From Cordylochernes scorpioides (lineage: Eukaryota; Arthropoda; Arachnida; Pseudoscorpiones; Chernetidae): a stretch of DNA of 64,000 nucleotides. Within the stretch, counting starts at the first letter, position 1. Every line of letters starts with the position of its first letter. The stretch covers positions 19,191,205-19,255,204 of the forward strand of contig CP092874.1 of assembly GCA_030710605.1 (NCBI GenBank). The letters run 5' to 3'. Positions 55,750 to 64,000 of this stretch are shown piece by piece. The notes beneath the pieces were generated by a model that was not told the DNA's origin, made no database searches, and saw nothing but the letters and a program-made list of their open reading frames with translations. The translations under genes and the position numbers were made by a program.

Positions 55750-57077
55750 CGAGGTGTGTTCAAAAAGTATCGCGACTTTTGAATTTTCGCGGGTTACGTA
55801 TATTCGAATTTCGATCTTTTTGTGGCTTCATGTTGGTACTCATGTCTCTCACTTATGCCGACAAGCTCGGCCATTTTGAATGTTCACTCAATTGTTGACA
55901 GCTGCTTTGCTTGCAGGTGTTTTGGATCGTCTTCGATTTTTACCTATTAAAAAAAATGGATCAAAGAACCTGTATCAAATTTTGTGTGAAAAACGAAATT
56001 AAGTGCGCGGATGCATTCCGAATGTTGACTGTGGCATACGGAGAAGCTATCTTGGACCGAAGCAACGTTTATCGGTGGTACAAAATGTTCTCAGAAGGCC
56101 GAGAAGATGTGAACGACGAAGAGTGTGCCGGACGCCCGAGCACTTCAACAACAGACGAAATAATTAATGAAGTGAAGAAAATGATATTGGCCAATCGTCG
56201 AATCACCGTTAGAGAAGTTGCTGAGGACCTAAACATATCGATTGGCTCGTGCCATTCGATTTTTATCAATGATTTGGGCATGAGACGGGTCGCCGCGAAA
56301 TTCGTACCAAAATTGCTCAATTGCGACCAAAAACAACATCGCATGAACATTGCTAATGAGATGTTGGACTCTGTCCTCGACGACCCAAATTTGCTCCACA
56401 GGGTCATAACTGGTGACGAAGCGTGGGTTTATGGTTATGACGTGGAAACCAAAGCTCAATCATCTCAATGGAAGCTGCCGCACGAACCAAGACCGAAAAA
56501 AGCGCGCCAAGTTCGGTCGAATGTGAAAGTTTTTCTGACAGTTTTCTTCGATTGCAGGGGCGTGGTGCATCATGAGTTCTTGCAACAGGATAGAACGGTC
56601 AATAAGGAATATTACCTGCAAGTTATGCGCAATTTGCGCGAAGCAATCCGCCAGAAACGCCCAGATTTGTGGAAGAACAAAAATTGGCTTTTGCACCACG
56701 ATAACGCCCCTGCTCACACATCGTTGCTTGTGCGCGACTTTTTGGCCAAAAACAACACACTAATGATGCCGCAGCCACCGTATTCCCCAGATCTGGCCCC
56801 CTGTGACTTTTTCTTGTTCCCTAAACTGAAGAGGCCCATGAAAGGACGACGTTACGCTACGCTTGACGAGATAAAGACGGCATCGAAGGAGGAGCTGAAA
56901 AAGATTTTTTTTAAATGATTTTTTGAAGTGCTTCGAAGATTGGAAAAACCGTTGGCACAAGTGTATAATATCTCATGGGGATTACTTTGAAGGGGACAAA
57001 ATAGGTATTCTTGAATATATAAATAAATAATTTTTGAAAAAAACACAAAAGTCGCGATACTTTTTGAACACACCTCG
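55750..57077 (+). mobile_element. mariner element, 1328 bp, TA target duplication
   Basis: 32-bp perfect terminal inverted repeats (55750-55781, 57046-57077) starting 'cgaggtgtgttcaaaaagta', flanked by TA at 55748-55749 and 57078-57079. One transposase gene fills the interior. Perfect TIRs indicate a young copy. Confidence 0.95.
55956..56918 (+). pseudogene. mariner transposase, near intact, C-terminal frameshift
   Basis: ATG at 55956 opens 320 codons beginning MDQRTCIKFCVKNE. N-terminal helix-turn-helix region (about 1-110) with 'WYKMFSEGREDVNDEECAG'. DDE core with D154 (TGDEAW), D249 (HHDNAPAH) and D284 (YSPDLAPCD); D249 to D284 has 34 residues between, the mariner D,D34D signature. 'WKLPHEP' (172-178) corresponds to the conserved WVPHEL. 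The stop at 56918 follows a run of eight T. The usual C-terminal codons ('FLKCFEDWKNRWHKCI' onward) continue in the +1 frame to 57030, so a one-base slip in the T run removed about 40 residues. Probably inactive as assembled; a sequencing error in the homopolymer is possible. Confidence 0.92.
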
Positions 57078-57169
57078 TAAACACATTGCCAGTGAATATA
57101 ATTTTTACAAATTTTATCGATAGATGGCATTGATATTTATAATATTTACATATATCAGAATATTTGGAT

Positions 57170-57296
57170 TTAAAGAAAAAGGAACACAACAGAGATATAG
57201 CGTTTTAAGAGTATATATGCAAAATTGTATTCATAGAGATAGTATAAAATGAACTATGGAGAAATTATGTAACTATTTTGTTATACAATTAAAATC
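57170..57296 (+). repeat. Direct repeat shared with 54448-54578
   Basis: Second copy of the segment described at 54448, about 90% alike by eye. Confidence 0.7.
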
Positions 57297-57493
57297 AAAA
57301 ACTTCTTTATTTTTAACTCGTATTTAAGTATATAAACTTTACACGTATAACTTTAATGTAAACAAAACATAATGGCTAACACTGATATTTTATCTTTTTA
57401 AAATTATTTTTTACAATGTAATTGCCATACAAACAAATCCAAAAATAAACAATAATAATAATAAATATCTTAAAATAAATGTAGCGTATACTA

Positions 57494-57673
57494 CAGTTAA
57501 ACCTGTCTATAACGCCCTCACTTGGGACTCACCAAATATGGTGCTATAGAGAGAGGGTGCTATAGACAGATCACTTTTAATGTAAATCGCATCGTACTAC
57601 GTATTTAAAATCGGGCGCTATAGAGAAAGAGGGAGGCGCTATTTATAGGGGGCGCTATAGACAGGTTTAACTG
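57494..57673. mobile_element. pogo-like MITE, 180 bp
   Basis: CAGTTAAACCTGTCTATAAC faces its reverse complement, with TA on both sides (57492-57493, 57674-57675). Internal repeats of 'ggcgctatag'. No ORF. Confidence 0.75.
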
Positions 57674-58415
57674 TACCATCATGATGATAAGTGAATCCTT
57701 ATCATCATACTATTATAAAATGATGATGATAAACTATGGAAAAAAAACAAATGTTTATTATTCAAACATTGATACTGAAAGAGAATCTAAGAAAGTTCGG
57801 TGGCAATGGTGAAAAGTAATACTTGTCTTTTAATTAAAAACACTTTTTTTTTTCAATTTAAACAAATACAAATATTCATTTATATAATTAAAAATTAAAT
57901 TGAAAAAAATATATTTTTTTGTTGTTCTTAATTAAAAGATCTGTGTGAGGTATTTTTTAAAAATGCGCTTCTGTTTATTTACGAATTCAATTTACATAAA
58001 AATGCGCTTCATTTTTTAAAAAAGGAAATGTTAAAGTAATTTGGTCGAATTAAAAGATACAAAGGGCAGATATTTGGTCTCTAATTCCATATTTTACATT
58101 AGAAAAATTTAACACCCAGGTTCCCCTTGTCTCATCTCAGGGCAGCTTAATTCGCTACAGGAATTAATTTATTGAATTTGGGATATTTTCTATAATTTAT
58201 CTTTATATTCTATAAACCTATAGATAAATATTGCTTGAATTTGTCAACACGGGTGTTGAGCCATATTCTTTTATCTCCATTTTATGCATTATATATGGGG
58301 TGATAAATAATATGTATTATTTTGAGGTACAATTACTCTGTAAATTGGCGAATCCTGTATAGGACGAGAGGTCCTCAATAAAGGCTTTTGTTGTTGTTGT
58401 ATTATTTTGAGGTAT
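57674..58415. other. No gene seen
   Basis: AT-rich sequence with poly-T and poly-A runs, leading into the minisatellite through a (ttg)n tract at 58388-58400. Confidence 0.5.
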
Positions 58416-59953
58416 GGTTACCTCGGGATAAGTAAGAAGACACGGCCTGGTTACCTCAGGATAAGTAAGAAGACACGGCCTGGTTACCTCGGGATAAGTA
58501 AGAAGACACGGCCTGGTTACCTCGGGATAAGTAAGAAGACACGGCCTGGTTACCTCGGGATAAGTAAGAAGACACGGCCTGGTTACCTCGGGATAAGTAA
58601 GAAGACACGGCCTGGTTACTTCGGGATAAGTAAGAAGACACGGCCTGGTTACCTCGGGATAAGTAAGAAGACACGGCCTGGTTACTTCGGGATAAGTAAG
58701 AAGACACGGCCTGGTTACCTCGGGATAAGTAAGAAGACACGGCCTGGTTACTTCGGGATAAATAAGAAGACACGGCCTGGTTACCTCGGGATAAGTAAGA
58801 AGACACGGCCTGGTTACCTCGGGATAAGTAAGAAGACACGGCCTGGTTACTTCGGGATAAGTAAGAAGACACGGCCTGGTTACCTCGGGATAAGTAAGAA
58901 GACACGGCCTGGTTACCTCGGGATAAGTAAGAAGACATGGCCTGGTTACCTCGGGATAAGTAAGAAGACACGGCCTGGTTACCTCGGGATAAGTAAGAAG
59001 ACACGGCCTGGTTACTTCGGGATAAGTAAGAGGACACGGCCAGGTTACCTCGGGATAAGTAAGAAGACACGGCCTGGTTACCTCGGGATAAGTAAGAAGA
59101 CACGGCCTGGTTACTTCGGGATAAGTAAGAAGACACGGCCCGGTTACCTCGGGATAAGTAAGAAGACACGGCCTGGTTACCTCGGGATAAGTAAGAAGAT
59201 ACGGTCTGGTTACCTCGGGATAAGTAAGAAGACACGGCCTGGTTACCTCGGGATAAGTAAGAAGACAAGGCCTGGTTACCTCGGGATAAGTAAGAAGATA
59301 CGGTCTGGTTACCTCGGGATAAGTAAGAAGACACGGCCTGGTTACCTCGGGATAAGTAAGAAGACACGGCCAGGTTACATCGGGATAAGTAAGAAGATAC
59401 GGCCTGGTTACCTCGGGATAAGTAAGAAAACACGGACAGGTTACCTCGGGATAAGTAAGAAGACACGGCCAGGTTACATCGGGATAAGTAAGAAGATACG
59501 GTCTGGTTACCTCGGGATAAGTAAGAAAACACGGCCTGGTTACCTCGGGATAAGTAAGAAGACACGGTCAGGTTACCTCGGGATAAGTAAGAAAACACGG
59601 ACAGGTTACCTCGGGATAAGTAAGAAGACACGGACAGGTTACCTCGGGATAAGTAAGAAAACACGGACAGGTTACCTCGGGATAAGTAAGAAGACACGGC
59701 CAGGTTACCTCGGGATAAGTAAGAAGACACGGCCCGGTTACCTCGGGATAAGTAAGAAGACACGGCCTGGTTACTTCGGGATAAGTAAGAAGACACGGCC
59801 TGGTTACCTCGGGATAAGTAAGAAGACACGGCCTGGTTACATCGGGATAAGTAAGGAGACACGGCCAGGTTACCTCGGAATAAGTAAGGAGACACGGTCT
59901 GGTTACCTCGGGATAAGTAAGAAGACACGGCCCGGTTACCTCGGGATAAGTAA
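58416..59953. repeat. 33-bp minisatellite, ~46 copies
   Basis: Unit 'ggttacctcgggataagtaa' plus 'gaagacacggcct'. The period is a multiple of three and units lack stops in several frames, so long ORFs arise on both strands (535 codons plus, repeating GYLGISKKTRP; 490 codons minus). Variants (ttc for ctc, 'gatacggtct', 'aaacacggaca') cluster: the 'acagg' type is concentrated in 59380-59700, suggesting local expansion. I do not call these ORFs genes. Confidence 0.92.
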
Positions 59954-60094
59954 AAATAGGATAGAACGGGTAATTACGACAGATAATCATTACCAGAAAT
60001 CGTTAATGAAGTAATTAAGGATTCATTACTGGGATGCTTGATGGTGGAAGTTGGCGAGAATCAACCCGCTAATCAACACACCAATTAAGGAAGA

Positions 60095-60194
60095 NNNNNN
60101 NNNNNNNNNNNNNNNNNNNNNNNNNNNNNNNNNNNNNNNNNNNNNNNNNNNNNNNNNNNNNNNNNNNNNNNNNNNNNNNNNNNNNNNNNNNNNN
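60095..60194. other. Assembly gap of 100 N
   Basis: Exactly 100 N, placed about 140 bases after the minisatellite; a long tandem array is a common reason for an assembly break. Confidence 0.98.
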
Positions 60195-60484
60195 GATTTT
60201 TTTTTTCAAAATAATAATGCATTTATATAATGGAATTAAAATAAATAAATATTTAACGCTATATATATATATATACGATTATGAGCTTTCGGAATATTTT
60301 CCTTTTTCTGCTCAAAGGTTCACATGTTTCAGGATAAGCTATATGTTACATATGCAAAATATATTGTAAGCTCCAAAATTCTAGGTCTTGTCTATGAGTA
60401 TATTAATGAAAATAAAAAGTATTTTGTTGATTATTTCTGTGTTTTCATTTCTGTTGACTACTTTACATAAAGAAACAATAGGTA

Positions 60485-60803
60485 CACTCATGGACAAAAC
60501 TTAAGGAAGTTGTATCTTTTAGCATGTATATCAGGACAATAACTCTGAAAGATATTACAGTGACCTTTATTGAAGACACACGAGATAACCAAGTGTATAT
60601 ACACTAATGGACAAAACTTAAGGAAGTTGTACCTTTCAGCATGTATATTCGGATTCAGACAATAACTCTCAAAGATATTGCAGTGACCTATATTGAAGAC
60701 ACGAGATAACCAAGTGTGAAAAACCTCTGTCTCCTACAAAAAAAAAAGAAGAAGACCGGCGACATCAAAGACTTTCCACCCCCTTAAATTTTGTCCATGA
60801 GTG
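60485..60803. mobile_element. Tc1-type MITE with internal duplication
   Basis: Ends 'cactcatggacaaaactta' and 'taaattttgtccatgagtg' are inverted repeats, with TA at 60483-60484 and 60804-60805. About 115 bases of the left end are repeated inside ('cactaatggacaaaactta' at about 60603). No transposase. Confidence 0.75.
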
Positions 60804-61011
60804 TACTCAATTTAAAGATAACTTGCAAATGTTTAGTTATTGTTTGAATATGTAATTAGCATAGGAATATATTTAGTAATCATTTTTATCCCATCGAAGA
60901 AATTTGCGAATTTGTGTATAAAAAAAGAAACTTATGTATAATTCAATAATTTTTGTAAATTCATTTTAGAATTTCTCTTCTTTTGAGAAAATCATCGTTT
61001 CAGTTTTAATC

Positions 61012-61342
61012 ATCACAAAGCAATAACGCGCCATCTATACATATAAAATGAAAGGATTTAAAAGCACGAATGTTTCTTTTATACATAATACATACTTCTA
61101 CTGCCCTTACTGCGATGAAAAATTCTGATATTCCATCCTTCAGTGCTGCGTATATAAGCAGAATCGTCCAATAAAGTATTAGAGCTCTGAGAAGCGGTCT
61201 GGTAGATTAAATTGGCGAAACCGCTGGGAGGGTTCACAACTGATGAGCCAAGCCCTCCCAATATATTTTTTCATCGCAGTAAGGGCAGTAGAAGTTTGTA
61301 TTTTGTATAAAAGAAAAGATTCGTGCTTTTAAATCCTTTCAG
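61012..61342. mobile_element. Family A foldback
   Basis: Outer 'gaaaggatttaaaagcacga' and 'gtgcttttaaatcctttc' face each other. Interior 'ctgcgtatataagcagaatc' and core 'cacaactgatgagccaagcc'. Confidence 0.7.
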
Positions 61343-61417
61343 TTTTAATCATGTTTCTAGTCTTGTTTATTGAATTGTATATAAAATGAATTGTATATAA
61401 GTTGATAAAATGTATTT

Positions 61418-61660
61418 AGGCGCAAGTATCTCGAGCTGGGATATCGCGTCCGATATGTAAAATTGAAAATAGGAATATATATTTGGTTATTAATATTTTC
61501 TCTAATGTAGGGATATTGTATCGTCTTTGAATCCGTAATTATTTTTGTCTCTAAATAAAATTATTTAGAAAAAAAATGTCAAATTTAAAAGACAAAAGCT
61601 ATGGAATACTATATAAAGTTATTTTAATAATCGAAAAATATCAATTATAACTGAAGTTTA
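61418..61660 (+). repeat. LINE 3'-UTR-like piece and AT-rich DNA
   Basis: 'aggcgcaagtatctcgagct' and 'gggatatcgcgtcc' resemble the 3' UTR of the LINE tail at 7640-8222, without its coding part. 61470-61660 shows nothing. Confidence 0.4.
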
Positions 61661-61689
61661 ATTTTCAACTATTGAGGCGAGCCACAGTA

Positions 61690-62094
61690 TCTGCCAGTCT
61701 AATATGTAAACAAGGCTTACAAGGCAGAGAGAGAAGTGCATTCTACAATGGATTCCTGCCCATGTTGGGATCGGGGGTAATGAAATGACCGATGAATTAG
61801 CAAAGGAAGCCAGGAGGTTGAGCCAAAGGAAAGAACAAATGTCAGTATTTGACGCTGATGCGTTGTCAAAATACAAGATAATCAAACAAAAGACAAGGAA
61901 AGGTCAAATATGCAATATGCGACATAAACGCTGAGAGAAGAATAACAAAAACAATAGATGAAATGAAACAATGAAACACTATAAAGGAATGACAATACAT
62001 CCAGATGGTACAAGAACCTACAGGACATGTAATAATTGTCCTGATGTGGAACTACCCACATATTCTCATGTCCAGGAATGGCCGTAGTCTTGCA
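61690..62094 (+). pseudogene. LINE RNase H domain and C-terminus
   Basis: 61740-61934 reads 'LQWIPAHVGIGGNEMTDEL' then 'AKEARRLSQRKEQMSVFDA', the conserved end of a LINE-type RNase H (W-I-P-x-H-x-G-I-x-G-N-E...D-E-L-A). A stop follows at 61932. Further on, 'HPDGTRTYRTCNNCPDVELP' then 'TYSHVQEWP' keeps the C-x2-C...H half of the C-terminal motif. Stops and frameshifts make it dead. It merges into the 116-bp array. Confidence 0.75.
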
Positions 62095-64000
62095 GATAAT
62101 TGACATGGACCCAGAACAGCAGCTTTACACACCCAAGATAGAGAACATTGCTGTGATAGAGATGTACGGATACATCCGAGGCTCTTCATTGGACACGACA
62201 ACAACAACAGAAAATTGGCATGGACCCAGAACAGCCGCTTCACACGCCCAAGATAGAGAACGACTGATGTGATATAGATGCACGGAGACATCATAAGCTT
62301 TTCATTGGACACGAAAATAAACACAAAAACAACAGAAAACTCACCCAGAACAGCAGTTTCACACACTCAAGATAGAGAAAGACTGCTGTGATAGAGATGC
62401 ACGGAGACATCTGAGGCTTTTCATTGGACACGACAACAACAACAATAGAAAATTGACATGGACCCAGAACAGCAGCTTTACGACTTCTGTGATAGAGATG
62501 TACGGAGACATCAGAAACTTTTCATTAGACACAAAATTAAAAACAACAACAGAAACTGACCCAGAACAGCAGTTTCACACACCCAAGATAGAGAATACTG
62601 CTGTGATAGAGATTCATAGAGACATCTTAGGCTCTTCATTGGACACGACAACAACAACGAATAGAGAACGAATGCTGTGATAGAGATGTATGGAGACATC
62701 TGAGGCTCTTCATTGGACACGACAACAACAACAGACAATTGACATGGACCCAGAACAGCAGCTTTACACACCCAAGATAGAGAACGACTGCTGTGATAGA
62801 GATGTATGGAGACATCTGAGACTCTTCATTGGACACGACAACAACAACAGACAATTGACATGGACCCAGAACAGCAGCTTTACACACCCAAGATAGAGAA
62901 CGACTGCTGTGATAGAGATGTATGGAGACATCTGAGGCTCTTCATTGGACACGACAACAACAACAGACAATTGACATGGACCCAGAACAGCAGCTTTACA
63001 CACCCAAGATAGAGAACGACTGCTGTGATAGAGATGTATCGAGACATCTGAGGTTCTTCATTGGACACGACAACAACAACAGACAATTGACATAGACCCA
63101 GAACAGCAGCTTTACACACCCAAGATAGTGGACACTGCTGTGATAGAGATGTATGGAGACATCTGAGACTCTTCATTGGACACGACAACAACAACAGACA
63201 ATTGACATGGACCCAGAACAGCAGCTTTACACACCCAAGATAGAGAACGACTGCTGTGATAGAGATGTATGGAGACATCTGAGGCTCTTCATTGGACACG
63301 AAAACAACAACAGAAAATTGACATGGACCCAGAACAGCAGCTTTACACACCCAAGATAGAGAACGACTGCTGTGATAGAGATTTATGGAGACATCTGAGG
63401 TTCTTCATTGGACACGACAACAACAACAGACAATTGACATGGACCCAGAACAGCAGCTTTACACACCCAAGATAGAGAACGACTGCTGTGATAGAGATGT
63501 ATGGAGACATCTCAGGTTCTTCATTGGACACGACAACAACAACAGACAATTGACATGGACCCAGAACAGCAGCTTTACACACCCAAGATAGTGGACACTG
63601 CTGTGATAGAGATGTATGGAGACATCTGAGGCTCTTCATTGGACACAACAACAACAACAGACAATTGACCTGGACCCAGAACAGCAGCTTTACACACCCA
63701 AGATAGAGAACGACTGCTGTGATAGAGATGTATGGAGCCATCTGAGGTTCTTCATTGGACACGACAATAACAACAGACAATTGACCTGGACCCAGAACAG
63801 CAGCTTTACACACCCAAGATAGAGAACGACTGCTGTGATAGAGATGTATGGAGACATCTGAGGTTCTTCATTGGACACAACAACAACAACAGACAATTGA
63901 CCTGGACCCAGAACAGCAGCTTTACACACCCAAGATAGAGAACGACTGCTGTGATAGAGATGTATGGAGACATCTGAGGCTCTTCATTGGACACGACAAC
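62095..64000 (+). repeat. 116-bp tandem array, ~16 units, runs off the window
   Basis: Unit: 'gacatggacccagaacagca', 'gctttacacacccaagatag', 'gctgtgatagagatgtatgg', 'ctcttcattggacacgacaa'. The first ~550 bases are irregular. From about 62660 the period is 116 (one unit of 115). In the frame continuing the LINE, the unit reads 'DMDPEQQLYTPKIEN' and 'IEMYGDI', like the end of a LINE protein, so the array appears to come from the last coding segment of the LINE. Because 116 is not a multiple of 3, the many ~68-codon ORFs are by-products. Confidence 0.9.

Larger units (their letters stand above)
55541..57092. mobile_element. Foldback, family C, interrupted by mariner
   Basis: Left arm 55541-55654 ('actggcaatgtgtttctttt', 'gagggcttggctcatcagta') faces 55660-55749, resuming at 57080-57092 ('acacattgccagt') beyond the mariner. 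Without the mariner the two arms would pair almost end to end. Confidence 0.75.

Noticed and set aside
58407-60014. 535-codon plus-strand ORF and 490-codon antisense ORF as repeat-protein genes
   Set aside because: Both are products of a 33-bp minisatellite without stops. There are no start context, flanking exons or non-repeat domains.
62078-64000. Many 60-156-codon ORFs on both strands in the 116-bp array
   Set aside because: They recur with the tandem period, which is not a multiple of three, and overlap each other in several frames.

Overview
This is repeat-dominated animal DNA, AT-rich and without bacterial-type operons. The mobile-element set (mariner with a 32-bp TIR, a Tc1-like transposase, pogo/Tigger-like pieces, Helitrons, a tRNA-derived SINE, 5'-truncated LINEs and Penelope-like elements) fits an arthropod. 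The styles of the LINE C-terminus and the Tc1-like transposase make me lean to a chelicerate, but I cannot name a species.

Layout. (1) Bases 1-36237 form one giant inverted repeat. The left arm (1-18431) is mirrored by 18717-36237, with a 185-bp spacer and a 100-N gap at the centre. Base 1 pairs with base 36237, so the arms may extend past the left edge of the window. The arms are close in sequence but not identical. They differ by two whole insertions (2453-3545 only in the left arm; 33720-33984 only in the right), by Helitron copy number, by four tandem-repeat copy numbers and by the repeat number inside the only convincing host-like gene. (2) 36238-60094 holds an LTR-like block, Helitrons, SINEs, many foldback elements, inverted Penelope-like pairs, a 2-kb palindrome, a mariner nested in a foldback, and a 33-bp minisatellite ending just before a second 100-N gap. 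(3) 60195-64000 has a Tc1-type MITE, a foldback, a LINE RNase H tail and a 116-bp tandem array that runs off the window.

Genes. The only intact, non-transposon-like ORFs are two mirror copies of an intronless C2H2 zinc-finger protein with 49-residue Q/N-rich repeats (580 aa with 5 repeats at 13497-15239; 726 aa with 8 repeats at 22395-24575). Everything else coding is a transposase or reverse-transcriptase remnant. The mariner transposase keeps its D,D34D residues but is frameshifted in its last ~40 codons.

Main observations. Several foldback units share one design: two facing copies of a terminus carrying a hammerhead-ribozyme-like motif. One such palindrome also encodes, on both arms, a peptide resembling the C-terminus of Penelope-like proteins. 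Two motifs (near 38207 and 48810) match the hammerhead core well. The giant palindrome needs an assembly check first: exactly 100 N at its dyad centre could mean two haplotypes joined head to head.
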